Positions 7,835 through 16,666 are shown, numbered from the stretch's first letter. The stretch: 64,000 nt of DNA from Pseudomonas svalbardensis (GCF_030053115.1 NZ_CP125619.1:4413501-4477500); one strand, 5' to 3'. Program-made: numbers and translations. Notes: generated by a model not told the origin, from the sequence alone.

Positions 7835-9034
7835 ATGTCGAAGAAATCCCGTTCAAAACTCTGGTTTCTGGTCCATAGCTGGCTGGCATTGCCGATCTGG
7901 TTTTTCGTACTGATCGTCTGCGTGACCGGCACTCTGGCGGTGGTCAGCCAGGAAATCGTCTGGCTGGCCAACCCGCAAATGCGCGCCAGCCAACCTTCGG
8001 ACGATGCGCCGCTGCTCAGTTATGACCAGATCATCGCCGCGATCAAAAAAGCGGAGCCGAACACACTGGTCGAAGGCATCAGTCGGCCCGATGAATCGCA
8101 CTTCGCCCTCGACGTGGACGTCAGCTACCCCGACGGTCGCTCGGTGACGGTCTACGTCAACCCTTACAGCGGCGTCATTCAGGGCACTGCCCCACAATTC
8201 AATTTCAAGGCGTTTACCCGTGCCCTGCATGGCTGGTGGCTGGTGCCGTTCACCAACGGTTACAGCTGGGGCTGGTACCTGGTGTCGTTTCTCAGCCTGC
8301 CACTGCTGGCTTCGTTGGTCACCGGGCTGGTGGTCTACAAGCGTTTCTGGAAAGGTTTCTTGCGACCGACGTTGCGCATTCGTCACGGCGCACGGATTTT
8401 CTGGGGCGACTTTCACCGCCTCAGCGGCATCTGGTCGATCTGGTTTATCGCGGTGATCTCCATCACCAGCACCTGGTTTCTGATTCAAGCGTTCATGTTC
8501 GATAACCAGATTTCGATTTCCACCGCGCCGGTCGCTGCCGTGGTCCCGCGTGAAAGTGTCCCGTTGACTGCCGACGGTTCGCCAGCGCCGATGATCAGCT
8601 TGGAGACGGCGATCAGCGAAGCCAAGGAACGTATTCCCGGCCTGGACGACAGCTTTGTCAGTATGCCCGCCAACGCCTACAGCTACCTTTCGGTGGGCGG
8701 GCGCAGTTGGTATCCGCTGATGTTCCAGACCGCCGACATCAACCCATATACCGGCGACATCGCCGCCACCCGCCTGTTGTCGGACCGTTCCGGCCTGGAG
8801 CTGGTGACCGAGTCCATGCGTCCTCTGCACACCGGGGATTTTGGCGGCATCTGGATCAAGCTGATCTGGTTCTTCTTCGGCCTGATCCTCAGCATGATGG
8901 TTCTCAGCGGCCTGTTGATCTGGACCAAACGCACTGCCTTGGCCACGGCCAATGCCCTCAAGCGCAGCCATAAACGCCCGCGCAGTCAGACCGTTCCGGC
9001 CAACAGCCGTGAAACCACGGAGGTCAGCCAATGA
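7835..9034 (+). CDS. fpvG: PepSY-domain inner-membrane ferri-pyoverdine reductase FpvG
   Basis: This 399-residue protein is a PepSY_TM family membrane protein with four predicted helices (about residues 10-35, 145-170, 195-220 and 345-370). It keeps the histidines of the family (VHSWLALP, ALHGWW, DFHRLSG, RPLHTGDFGG), likely heme or metal ligands. In P. aeruginosa, FpvG reduces iron in ferri-pyoverdine in the periplasm so the siderophore can be recycled. The start is the ATG at 7835; the in-frame start 105 bases upstream adds a non-membrane, REP-neighbouring tail. It heads an eight-gene operon with ATGA overlaps. Confidence 0.88.
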   Translation: MSKKSRSKLWFLVHSWLALPIWFFVLIVCVTGTLAVVSQEIVWLANPQMRASQPSDDAPLLSYDQIIAAIKKAEPNTLVEGISRPDESHFALDVDVSYPDGRSVTVYVNPYSGVIQGTAPQFNFKAFTRALHGWWLVPFTNGYSWGWYLVSFLSLPLLASLVTGLVVYKRFWKGFLRPTLRIRHGARIFWGDFHRLSGIWSIWFIAVISITSTWFLIQAFMFDNQISISTAPVAAVVPRESVPLTADGSPAPMISLETAISEAKERIPGLDDSFVSMPANAYSYLSVGGRSWYPLMFQTADINPYTGDIAATRLLSDRSGLELVTESMRPLHTGDFGGIWIKLIWFFFGLILSMMVLSGLLIWTKRTALATANALKRSHKRPRSQTVPANSRETTEVSQ

Positions 9035-9573
9035 GCCTGTTCGCTGCGGAAAAACCGACTTCGAAACTGAGCCGTTTCTGGCACAAATGGCGCTTCCACA
9101 TCAACGTTCTGCTGTTGCTGGTGCCGCTGGGGTTCATGCCCAAGTACTTCGCCGACGCCGCGCTGTTTCGCGGTGACACCGGTCTGGGTGAGCGGGAAAT
9201 CGGAGAGGTTCAGGTGGGCCCCTGGAGCCTGCGCCTGGCCGAGTTGCGCAACGAAGCACCGACCCTCGATGGTCCGGCCGGCTACATGAAGAGCTTCAAC
9301 GCGGCGCTGTGCGACAGCTGCCGGGATCAGGTCAAGGCGACGTACCTGCGTATTGGCAAACCGCGCAGCCTGCGCGCTGCCGGGGTGATTTTCTTCGGCA
9401 CGCCGTACCGCATGGGCGCGATGTTGCCGATTCCCGAAAAGACCAAAGCCGACGCCGAGCTGTGGATCACCATGGAAGGCTGGGATGGCGCCATGCATCA
9501 GGCCTCCGTCCCCCTGAGCCAGGCATCCCCGGCCACCCTCGCCTGGCTGAACCAACAAGGAGGCAAACCATGA
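9031..9573 (+). CDS. fpvH: Pyoverdine iron-release accessory protein FpvH
   Basis: This 180-residue protein has one N-terminal membrane helix (INVLLLLVPLGFMPKYF, about 25-45) and a periplasmic domain containing a CDSC pair near residue 94. Its start overlaps the fpvG stop by four bases. In P. aeruginosa the equivalent gene is fpvH, required together with fpvG, J and K for efficient iron release. No enzymatic motif is obvious apart from the Cys pair. Confidence 0.82.
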   Translation: MSLFAAEKPTSKLSRFWHKWRFHINVLLLLVPLGFMPKYFADAALFRGDTGLGEREIGEVQVGPWSLRLAELRNEAPTLDGPAGYMKSFNAALCDSCRDQVKATYLRIGKPRSLRAAGVIFFGTPYRMGAMLPIPEKTKADAELWITMEGWDGAMHQASVPLSQASPATLAWLNQQGGKP

Positions 9574-9899
9574 TCAACGTAATACGTCCTCTAAGCGCCA
9601 CGCTGCTGGTGCTGTGCGCCGGTTTCAGCGCCAGCGCCCTGGCCCACAACCCGATGTGCGAATGCAAAGCCATCGACGCCGAGCAGATCAAATGCACCGG
9701 CGGTTTCTCCGACGGCAGCGGCGCGCCGGGGGTGACCCTGGACGTGATCGGCTATGACGAAACCATCCTGGTGCCGGGCAAGCTCGGTGCCGATTCGACC
9801 CTGACTTTCAAGAAGCCCGGCGCCGAGTTCTACGTACTGTTCGATGCCGGCCCCGGCCACGTCGTCGAGATCGACCAAGCGGACATCGAAGCCCCATGA
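9570..9899 (+). CDS. fpvJ: Small periplasmic protein FpvJ
   Basis: This 109-residue protein has a clear signal peptide cleaved after ASALA (around residue 25). The mature protein begins HNPMCECK, a His/Met/Cys cluster that could bind metal. The start overlaps the fpvH stop by four bases and AAGGAGG precedes it. Position and size match fpvJ of the P. aeruginosa iron-release complex. The exact role is not established. Confidence 0.8.
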   Translation: MINVIRPLSATLLVLCAGFSASALAHNPMCECKAIDAEQIKCTGGFSDGSGAPGVTLDVIGYDETILVPGKLGADSTLTFKKPGAEFYVLFDAGPGHVVEIDQADIEAP

Positions 9900-10468
9900 G
9901 TACGCCAACCACGCAAGTCGTCCGCCCGGCCGGTGCCGGCCATGAAACCCTCTATGTGCTGTTGTTGTGCCTGATGATCCTCGCGGTTGCCGGCTCGGTA
10001 GTCGCCTGGCGCGGCGAGTCTCAGGAAGTCAGCAGCGTTGCCAGCCATCAACTGGATGCCCGTCGTGACTTGAGCGCCTCCGAGCAAGGCATCTACGCCG
10101 ACCTGCGGGTGACGCTCGACGAAATTCATCTGCTGCGTCAGGAGCAACAAGCGCTACCCGCCCCCGCAGCCCTCGCCGATGAAGGTTTTGCGCCGTTCGC
10201 CCAGGACGCCAGTTCCGTCAGCCGCGGCGGCCATGCCTGGCAATTACTCGACGCCAAGGCTTACTTCGGCCAGAGCCAGACGCCCACCGTGGCGGGTTCG
10301 TTTCTGATGCGCTTGGCCGCTGACGACGATGCACCGGACGTCTGGCTCAACCGCGGCAACGCCCTCGCTGCCCCGACCGACCTCACCGACGCTGCGCTGG
10401 AGAGCGCCGGCTGGCAGCAGATCGTCGCGCAATTCGATGCCGGCGTGACCCGCCAGCACCGGCACTGA
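9896..10468 (+). CDS. fpvK: Membrane-anchored protein FpvK
   Basis: This 190-residue protein has one N-terminal helix (LYVLLLCLMILAVAGSVVAW, about 19-38) and a periplasmic domain of unknown fold. It overlaps fpvJ by four bases, as expected for the fourth gene of fpvGHJK. In P. aeruginosa it is part of the membrane assembly around FpvG. I see no catalytic motif. Confidence 0.8.
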   Translation: MSTPTTQVVRPAGAGHETLYVLLLCLMILAVAGSVVAWRGESQEVSSVASHQLDARRDLSASEQGIYADLRVTLDEIHLLRQEQQALPAPAALADEGFAPFAQDASSVSRGGHAWQLLDAKAYFGQSQTPTVAGSFLMRLAADDDAPDVWLNRGNALAAPTDLTDAALESAGWQQIVAQFDAGVTRQHRH

Positions 10469-10503
10469 ACCCTCGCCTTCACCCGAGAGAAGACCGCTTT
10501 CCC

Positions 10504-11430
10504 ATGCCTATTTCATCTCAACGTTCTTTCTTGCGCCTGATGTTGGTCGGCTTACTGGCTTGTCTGCTGACCCCGCTGGCCAGTGCCGACGAGGCCAAGC
10601 GCCTGCGCATCGGCATCACCCTGCACCCTTATTACAGCTACGTGGCGAACATCGTCGGTGACAAGGCCGAGGTGGTGCCGCTGATTCCGGCCGGTTTCAA
10701 CCCGCATGCCTACGAGCCGCGCGCCGAAGACATCAAGCGCATCAGCGGTCTGGACGTGGTCGTGCTGAACGGAGTCGGCCATGACGACTTTGCCGACCGC
10801 ATGATCGCCGCCAGCGAAACGCCGAACGTCCCGGTGATCGAAGCCAACGAAAACGTGCCGTTGCTGGCCGCCACCGGCGTTGCCGCTCGCGGCGCCGGCA
10901 AGGTCGTAAACCCGCACACCTTCCTGTCGATCAGTGCCTCGATTGCCCAGGTCAACAACATCGCCCGGGAACTGGGTAAGCTCGACCCGGCCAACGCCAA
11001 AACCTACACCCAGAACGCCCGCGCCTACGGCAAACGCCTGCGGCAGATGCGCGCCGACGCCCTGGCGAAACTGACCCAGGCGCCGAACGCCGAACTGCGA
11101 GTGGCCACGGTTCATGCGGCTTACGACTATTTGCTGCGCGAATTCGGCCTGGAAGTGACCGCCGTGGTCGAACCAGCCCACGGCATCGAGCCAAGCCCGA
11201 GCCAGTTGAAAAAAACCATCGATCAACTGCGTGAACTGGACGTGAAAGTGATCTTCTCGGAGATGGATTTTCCGTCCACCTACGTCGACACCATCCAGCG
11301 TGAGTCCGGCGTGAAGCTGTACCCGCTGTCGCACATTTCCTATGGCGAATACACCGCCGACAAGTATGAAAAGGAAATGACCGGCAACCTCAACACCGTG
11401 GTCCGGGCGATTCAGGAGTCCGGTAAATGA
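10504..11430 (+). CDS. fpvC: Periplasmic metal-binding protein FpvC (ZnuA-like)
   Basis: This 308-residue protein has a signal peptide ending at about residue 28 (PLASA-DEA) and a cluster A-I metal-binding-protein fold. Candidate ligands include His42 (TLHPYYSY), His68 (NPHAYEP) and further histidines near the domain linker. The FpvC-F transporter of P. aeruginosa accepts iron, or ferri-pyoverdine, in the periplasm; FpvC and FpvF interact. GAGAGAAG lies ahead of the ATG, and 35 bases separate it from fpvK. The ATPase gene overlaps its stop. Confidence 0.87.
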   Translation: MPISSQRSFLRLMLVGLLACLLTPLASADEAKRLRIGITLHPYYSYVANIVGDKAEVVPLIPAGFNPHAYEPRAEDIKRISGLDVVVLNGVGHDDFADRMIAASETPNVPVIEANENVPLLAATGVAARGAGKVVNPHTFLSISASIAQVNNIARELGKLDPANAKTYTQNARAYGKRLRQMRADALAKLTQAPNAELRVATVHAAYDYLLREFGLEVTAVVEPAHGIEPSPSQLKKTIDQLRELDVKVIFSEMDFPSTYVDTIQRESGVKLYPLSHISYGEYTADKYEKEMTGNLNTVVRAIQESGK

Positions 11431-12278
11431 CTGCGAAAGAAACCATCAGCGAATCCCCTGTGGGAGCGAGCCTGCTCGCGAAGGCGTCCAGTCAGTCAAC
11501 ATCATCGTTAAATGACACACCGCATTCGCGAGCAGGTCGAATCGTCGCACCGTCACTCCCACAGGTTTCGGGGCCGACCTTGGATTTCGCGGAAGTCAGC
11601 CTGACGCTGGGCCGCACGACGATCCTCGACAACGTCACTTTTCAGGTCCAGCCCGGCAGCGTGCTTGCGCTGGTCGGCCCCAACGGCGGCGGCAAGAGTT
11701 CGCTGATCAAGACCCTGCTCGGGCAGATGCCGCATCAGGGTCGCTTGAGCCTGCAATGGCCCGGCACACCTGGAACCATCGGCTACGTGCCTCAAGCCCT
11801 GGAATTCGATCGGGGTTTGCCGATGACCGTCGACGATTTCATGGCCGCGATGTGCCAGCGGCGTCCGGCGTTTCTCGGGTTGAGCAAGCATTACGCCGCC
11901 GCGATTGGCGAAGCCCTGGAAAGGGTCGGCATGCAGGACAAACGCAAGCGGCGCATGGGTGCGTTGTCCGGCGGCGAGCGCCAGCGGGTGTTGCTGGCTC
12001 AGGGACTGATTCCAGCGCCGCAGTTGCTGGTGCTCGACGAACCGATGTCGGCGCTTGATGAGGCCGGTATTCAGGTGTTCGAACGCCTGCTCGGTGACTG
12101 GCGCCAGAGCGGGATCACCGTGCTATGGATCGAGCATGATCTGGAAGCAGTTGGACGGCTGGCGGACCGGGTCACCGGGCTTAATCGCCGGGTGCTGTTC
12201 GATTCCACGCCGAAACAGGCACTCACTCCAGAACGATTGCTGACCCTGTTCTCGACCCATCCACGGAGCGCTGCCTGA
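11427..12278 (+). CDS. fpvD: ABC transporter ATPase FpvD with REPIN-encoded N-terminus
   Basis: This 283-residue ATPase shows Walker A GPNGGGKSS (about residues 88-96), the ABC signature LSGGERQR and Walker B LLVLDEP, as expected for the metal-type FpvCDEF transporter. The ATG at 11427 overlaps the fpvC stop by four bases. Residues 11 to about 46 are encoded by a REPIN inserted in frame (11457-11565), giving the peptide VGASLLAKA typical of translated REPs. The ATPase domain proper begins at TLDFAEVSLTLG (around residue 51). No ATG lies between the REPIN and the domain, so translation must read through the repeat unless a rare start such as TTG at 11580 is used. Confidence 0.85.
   Translation: MTAKETISESPVGASLLAKASSQSTSSLNDTPHSRAGRIVAPSLPQVSGPTLDFAEVSLTLGRTTILDNVTFQVQPGSVLALVGPNGGGKSSLIKTLLGQMPHQGRLSLQWPGTPGTIGYVPQALEFDRGLPMTVDDFMAAMCQRRPAFLGLSKHYAAAIGEALERVGMQDKRKRRMGALSGGERQRVLLAQGLIPAPQLLVLDEPMSALDEAGIQVFERLLGDWRQSGITVLWIEHDLEAVGRLADRVTGLNRRVLFDSTPKQALTPERLLTLFSTHPRSAA
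11457..11565. repeat. REPIN inside the fpvD reading frame
   Basis: The left REP (11457-11482) has the standard core. The right REP (11524-11565) is an expanded variant carrying an extra 18-base GTCGAATCGTCGCACCGT-type segment. The same expanded variant occurs at 22361-22401. The unit keeps the fpvD frame open with no stop codon. Confidence 0.85.
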
Positions 12279-13177
12279 TGAGTTACGAAACCTTTCGTTT
12301 GATGGTCCAGGGTTGGGCCTCGTCGGGTTATCTGCCCGAGGCGCTGGCCTATGGATTTGTGGTCAACGCGCTGCTCGCCGGCTTGCTGATCGGCCCGGTG
12401 CTGGGCGGTTTGGGGACATTGGTGGTGGTCAAGCGTTTCGCTTTTTTCTCTGAAGCGGTGGGCCACGCGGCGTTGACCGGCGTGGCCATTGGCATTCTGC
12501 TGGGCGAACCGTACACCGGGCCTTACGGCAGTTTGTTCGGCTACTGCTTGTTGTTCGGCATCTTGCTGAACTACCTGCGCAACCGCACGGGTCTGGCGCC
12601 GGATACGTTGATCGGTGTGTTTCTGTCGGTGTCGTTGGCGCTGGGTGCCAGTCTGCTGCTGATTCTGGCGGGCAAGATCAACGTACACATCCTCGAAAAC
12701 GTACTGTTCGGTTCGGTGCTGACCGTCAACGGCAATGACCTGATGGTGTTGGCCATCGTCGGTTCGCTGGTCATGGCGTTGGCCTTGCCACTGTACAACC
12801 GCATTATGTTGGCCAGTTTCAATCCGCAACTGGCGGCGGTCCGTGGCGTGGCAGTGAAGACGCTGGATTATCTGTTTGTGATTCTGGTGACCCTGATCAC
12901 CGTAGCGGCGGTGAAAGTCATCGGCGCGATTCTGGTCGGCGCCCTGCTGGTGATTCCGGCGGCGGCGGCGCGTTTGCTGAGTCAGTCGCTGAAGGGTTTC
13001 TTCTGGTGTTCAGTGCTGATCGCCACGGTCAGCACGCTGTGCGGGATTCTCGCGCCGATTGTCTTCGACCTGCCTATCCCGTCCGGCGCCGCGATCATTC
13101 TAGTAGCCGGTATCGCCTTCGCTCTCGCCGCCATTGCGCGTGGCGTTGTCCCCAGTCTGAAAGGGAATCTCGGATAA
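12278..13177 (+). CDS. fpvE: ABC transporter permease FpvE
   Basis: This 299-residue inner-membrane permease has about eight hydrophobic segments and belongs to the ABC-3 (ZnuB/MntB) family. The segment VVVKRFAFFSEAVGHAALTGVAIG is the family hallmark for interaction with the ATPase. Its ATG overlaps the fpvD stop (TGATG). It forms the membrane channel of FpvCDEF. Confidence 0.88.
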   Translation: MSYETFRLMVQGWASSGYLPEALAYGFVVNALLAGLLIGPVLGGLGTLVVVKRFAFFSEAVGHAALTGVAIGILLGEPYTGPYGSLFGYCLLFGILLNYLRNRTGLAPDTLIGVFLSVSLALGASLLLILAGKINVHILENVLFGSVLTVNGNDLMVLAIVGSLVMALALPLYNRIMLASFNPQLAAVRGVAVKTLDYLFVILVTLITVAAVKVIGAILVGALLVIPAAAARLLSQSLKGFFWCSVLIATVSTLCGILAPIVFDLPIPSGAAIILVAGIAFALAAIARGVVPSLKGNLG

Positions 13178-14083
13178 ATGTCTTTTTCTCTGCGTCAATT
13201 GACCCTGGCTGTGGCCCTGTGCGGGCTGGTCAATACCCCGCTGTTCGCGGCCGACAGCGTCAAACCGCTGCGCGTGCTAGCGTCCTTGCCGATCACTTAT
13301 GGTCTGGGCGAAGTCTTGCTCAAAGGCACCGACGTCAACCTTGAACGTGCCGCGCCGGCGAACCTGCCCGGTAGCCGTCAGACCGCGTACTTCACAGGTC
13401 GTGGCGCTCCGGCGCTGGCCAAACTGGCGACCGACGCCGATGCAGTGATTGGTCTGCGTTCGCTGTGGGCGGATGATCCGCTTTACCCGATCTCCCGGCG
13501 TAGCAACATCCGCATCGTCGAGGTCGACGCCGCGCGCCCGGTGGACGGCGCCCTGCCCGGCATCGCCGTGCAGCCTGCCAACAAAGTTGATGGGTTGAAC
13601 AGTCAGCCGTGGTTTTCCAGCAACAATATGGGGCGGATGGCGGACGTCATGGCGGCGGACCTGGTGCGTCTGGCGCCCGAGGCCAAGCCGAAGATCGAGG
13701 CGAACCTGGCGGCGCTCAAACAGCGCTTGCTCAAGTTCAGCGCCGACAGCGAAGCGCGGCTGGCCAGTGCCGACAACCTCAGCTTGATGAGCCTGAGTGA
13801 TCACTTTGGCTATCTGATTGGTGGCCTTAACCTGGAGCTGATCGGCCTCGATGCACGCCCCGATGCCGAGTGGACACCTGAAGCGCTCAAGCAATTGGGT
13901 GCGACGCTCAAGGACAATGAGGTGGCGGTGGTGTTGCATCATCGACAACCGTCGGAGGCGGTGAAAGCGAAGATTGCTGAGGCTGGGAGTCGGTTGGTGG
14001 TGTTGAGTGTGGATGCGGCGGATCCGGTGGCCGAGCTGGAAGGGAATGTGGATTTGCTGATCAAGGGGTTGAGCGGGGCTTAA
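13178..14083 (+). CDS. fpvF: Second periplasmic binding protein FpvF
   Basis: This 301-residue protein has a signal peptide ending near residue 24 (NTPLFAAD) and a metal-type binding-protein fold that is more divergent than FpvC. It begins immediately after the fpvE stop, with no spacer. In P. aeruginosa FpvF binds ferri-pyoverdine and works with FpvC. It closes the operon and is followed by a REPIN and a bidirectional terminator. Confidence 0.87.
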   Translation: MSFSLRQLTLAVALCGLVNTPLFAADSVKPLRVLASLPITYGLGEVLLKGTDVNLERAAPANLPGSRQTAYFTGRGAPALAKLATDADAVIGLRSLWADDPLYPISRRSNIRIVEVDAARPVDGALPGIAVQPANKVDGLNSQPWFSSNNMGRMADVMAADLVRLAPEAKPKIEANLAALKQRLLKFSADSEARLASADNLSLMSLSDHFGYLIGGLNLELIGLDARPDAEWTPEALKQLGATLKDNEVAVVLHHRQPSEAVKAKIAEAGSRLVVLSVDAADPVAELEGNVDLLIKGLSGA

Positions 14084-14109
14084 ACGTCAGTTGGTCCGCG
14101 TTATCGTTC

Positions 14110-14185
14110 TTCGCGAGCAAGCCCCACATTTGACCGCGTCCGCCCGGACAACTCGGTCAAGTGTGGGAGCGGGCTTGCTCGCGAA
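14110..14185. repeat. REPIN
   Basis: Inverted REP arms (TTCGCGAGCAAGCCC... and ...GGGCTTGCTCGCGAA) flank a short spacer between fpvF and the terminator; the left copy lacks a few bases of the core. Confidence 0.75.
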
Positions 14186-14217
14186 AGCGGCCCGACAAAC
14201 GACACAAGGACCAGATC

Positions 14218-14260
14218 TGAAAAAGCCCGCTGACCGTTACCGGTTCAGCGGGCTTTTTCA
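14218..14260. terminator. Bidirectional Rho-independent terminator, fpvF / mbtH-like
   Basis: Perfect 16-base arms (14218-14233 and 14245-14260) contain AAAAAGCCCGC and GCGGGCTTTTT, giving a U-tract in both directions. It lies between the convergent fpvF and mbtH-like genes. Confidence 0.9.
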
Positions 14261-14271
14261 TGAACGGTGAC

Positions 14272-14499
14272 TTAATTCGCCACAGCCGCCTGTTCTTCCA
14301 TCTTCTGGCGCAGGCTCAGCGGACGCATGTCAGTCCAGGTTTCTTCGATGTAAGCCAGGCATTCCTTCTTCAAGCCGCTCTTGCCCACGGTGCGCCAGCC
14401 AGCAGGCACGGCTTTGTAGTCGGGCCAGATCGAGTACTGCTCTTCGTGGTTGACCACGACCTGAAAGAGGATGTCCTCGCGGTCGAATACTGAAGTCAT
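14272..14499 (-). CDS. MbtH-like NRPS helper protein
   Basis: This 75-residue protein is an MbtH-like protein, a chaperone and activator of NRPS adenylation domains. The family signature is complete: [16 protein letters not shown], then [10 protein letters not shown]. The ATG at 14497-14499 has GGAG upstream. It follows pvdH and matches the PvdS-dependent mbtH-like gene of the P. aeruginosa pyoverdine locus. A PvdS box at 14560-14584 gives it its own promoter. Likely partners are the pyoverdine synthetases, including PvdL. Confidence 0.93.
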   Translation of the reverse strand: MTSVFDREDILFQVVVNHEEQYSIWPDYKAVPAGWRTVGKSGLKKECLAYIEETWTDMRPLSLRQKMEEQAAVAN

Positions 14500-14559
14500 G
14501 GTGTTTCTCCATCGCTGTAGGGTGGGCTGCACTGCGTGCGCAGCCGTTATGTAGAAGGA

Positions 14560-14584
14560 ACGTGTCAGAGGCTGAAAAATTTAG
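14560..14584 (-). promoter_or_regulatory. PvdS box of the mbtH-like gene, overlapping the pvdH stop
   Basis: On the minus strand CTAAAT (14579-14584) and CGT (14560-14562) are separated by 16 bases, the exact iron-starvation box. Its TAA is the pvdH stop codon. The mbtH-like start lies about 60 bases downstream. Confidence 0.85.
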
Positions 14585-15993
14585 AGGCTGGCGGTGGCAG
14601 CAGCCATGGCCCTGCCGAAAATCTCGGCTACCCGATCGATTTCCGCGGCAGTGATCACCAGCGGCGGCAGGAAACGCACCACAGCGCCATGACGCCCGCC
14701 CAGTTCGAGAATCAAACCGCGCTTGAGGCATTCACGCTGCACCAGCGGCGCCAGACGACCGAAGATCGGTGGATGACCCAAGGCATCCGGCGCGCCCGTC
14801 GGATCGACCAATTCGACGCCAAGCATCAAGCCGCGACCGCGAATATCGCCCAGTTGCGGGAAGTCCCGTTGCAGGATGCGCAGGTGTTCGCTCAAGCGTT
14901 CGCCCATGGCGGCAGCGTGCTCGCAGACCTTGTGTTCGGCAAGGTAACGCATCACCGCAGAACCTGCGGCCATGGCCATCTGATTGCCGCGGAAGGTTCC
15001 GGCATGGGCGCCCGGCAGCCAGGTGTCGAGCCAGTCGCGATAGACCACCACGGCCAACGGCAAACTGCCGCCGATGGCTTTGGACATGACCACCACGTCC
15101 GGGATGATCCCGGCGTGTTCGAAGGCGAACATCTTGCCGGTGCGGGCAAAACCGCTCTGAATCTCGTCGACGATCAACGCGACACCGGCCTTTTCGGTAA
15201 TCCGCCGCAGGCCTCGCAGCCAGTCGAGATCGGCCGGGATCACCCCGCCCTCGCCCTGCACCACTTCAACGATCACCGCGGCCGGCAATTGCACACCAGC
15301 CTCGGGATCATTCAGCAAGTTTTCCAGGTAGTTCAGGTTGACCTGCACACCTTGCGCGCCGCCGAGCCCGAACGGGCAGCGGTAATCGTAGGGGTACGGC
15401 ATGAACTGCACGCCGCTGCTGAGCAAGGCGCCCAAGGGTTTTTTCGGCCCCAGACTGCCCATCAGGCTCAGCGCGCCCTGGCTCATGCCGTGATAACCGC
15501 CCTGGAACGACAGCACGGTGCTGCGCCCGGTGGCGGTGCGCACCAGTTTCAGCGCGGCTTCCACCGCGTCGGTGCCGGTCGGGCCGCAGAACTGGATCTT
15601 GGCTTCGACGGCCAATGCCTGTGGCAATAGACCAAACAGGTCCTGGACGAATTGATCCTTGACCGGGGTGGTCAGGTCGAGAGTGTGCAGTGGCAGTTCA
15701 TCGGTCAGCACTTGCCGGATCGCTTCGATCACCACCGCATGGTTGTGCCCAAGGGCCAACGTCCCTGCGCCAGCCAGGCAGTCGATGAAACGGCGGCCTT
15801 CGACGTCTTCGACATAAATGCCCTTGGCACGTTTGAGGGCCAGGGGAATGCGTCGCGGATAGCTGCGGGCATTCGATTCCTGCTGGTTTTGACGGGCCAG
15901 CAGTGGCGATTCGTTGAACTGATAAAGCGTCTCGGTCAGCGTCGGAGTGATCCGGGCCGACTGATCTTCCACAAGGCTGGTAGCGACTGACAT
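14581..15993 (-). CDS. pvdH: Diaminobutyrate-2-oxoglutarate aminotransferase PvdH
   Basis: This 470-residue PLP enzyme makes L-2,4-diaminobutyrate from aspartate semialdehyde for the pyoverdine chromophore. It is a class III aminotransferase: CGPTGTDAVEAALKL binds the cofactor phosphate, LIVDEIQSGF holds the PLP-stacking Asp, and SKAIGGSLPL holds the Schiff-base Lys. Size fits PvdH (about 469). The start is the ATG at 15991-15993; an upstream in-frame start at 16035 would overlap the PvdS box. The product feeds the third module of PvdL. Confidence 0.95.
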   Translation of the reverse strand: MSVATSLVEDQSARITPTLTETLYQFNESPLLARQNQQESNARSYPRRIPLALKRAKGIYVEDVEGRRFIDCLAGAGTLALGHNHAVVIEAIRQVLTDELPLHTLDLTTPVKDQFVQDLFGLLPQALAVEAKIQFCGPTGTDAVEAALKLVRTATGRSTVLSFQGGYHGMSQGALSLMGSLGPKKPLGALLSSGVQFMPYPYDYRCPFGLGGAQGVQVNLNYLENLLNDPEAGVQLPAAVIVEVVQGEGGVIPADLDWLRGLRRITEKAGVALIVDEIQSGFARTGKMFAFEHAGIIPDVVVMSKAIGGSLPLAVVVYRDWLDTWLPGAHAGTFRGNQMAMAAGSAVMRYLAEHKVCEHAAAMGERLSEHLRILQRDFPQLGDIRGRGLMLGVELVDPTGAPDALGHPPIFGRLAPLVQRECLKRGLILELGGRHGAVVRFLPPLVITAAEIDRVAEIFGRAMAAATASL

Positions 15994-16029
15994 CTCTCGA
16001 CCCCTCAATAAGGTTTTCCTGTTCTGGAA

Positions 16030-16054
16030 ACGCATCAGGGCGCCGAGGATTTAG
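16030..16054 (-). promoter_or_regulatory. PvdS box of pvdH
   Basis: Minus-strand CTAAAT (16049-16054) and CGT (16030-16032) with a 16-base spacer match the PvdS consensus exactly. It lies about 38 bases ahead of the pvdH ATG. Confidence 0.9.
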
Positions 16055-16070
16055 ACCCTCAATCAGCTTT

Positions 16071-16556
16071 CTATAAAGGTGGTGTCAGCGCTTTGTGCAT
16101 GGGAATCGCGTGGAGCCCGGCTACGGCGAAGGTTTCGGCGCAAGGCTGGTAACCCAGATGACAGTAAAACGCTTCGCTGGTGCGGGTGCTGTTGAGTCGT
16201 GCCTGGCGCAAACCCTGATCGGTCAGCCAACCTTCGAGGTCGCGCACCAGCGCTTGCCCGGCCCCACGACGAAACCATTCCGGTTGCACGTAACAAAACG
16301 CGACCTTGCCGCTGATCGCAGCCATCGCGACGCCGACCGGTTTGTCGTGCAACAGGGCGATGTTCAGGTACAACCGCTCGTCGGTCAGCCAGGGCTGCAC
16401 GTGTTCGATGGTTTTGTTGTGGGTCCAGGTGGCGACGGTGAGCGGATCGTTGCGATGGTCGAGCGCGCAACCCACGCGGATGGAGCGCTCGACGATCCGG
16501 CTGATGATGCCGGCGTCGGCGGGGGTTGCCTTGCAGATTTGTATGGGGGCATCCAT
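16071..16556 (-). CDS. GNAT-family acetyltransferase
   Basis: This 161-residue protein is a single-domain GNAT acetyltransferase. The acetyl-CoA binding motif appears as QPEWFRRGAGQALVRDLEGW (about 90-109), followed by the strand-helix segment ARLNSTRTSEAFYCHLGYQP. The substrate is unknown. It ends 17 bases before the PvdS box of pvdH and has no visible iron-responsive site of its own, so it is probably independent of pyoverdine. Confidence 0.8.
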   Translation of the reverse strand: MDAPIQICKATPADAGIISRIVERSIRVGCALDHRNDPLTVATWTHNKTIEHVQPWLTDERLYLNIALLHDKPVGVAMAAISGKVAFCYVQPEWFRRGAGQALVRDLEGWLTDQGLRQARLNSTRTSEAFYCHLGYQPCAETFAVAGLHAIPMHKALTPPL

Positions 16557-16666
16557 GGCGCTGTTACCTCAATCCATTGAGAAAAAGCTGCCGGGGACGA
16601 TAGCGCTGGTGGTGGCTCGAATGCCAATGGAGAGGAGTTACATTTGATGTGCAACATAAACGCTCC

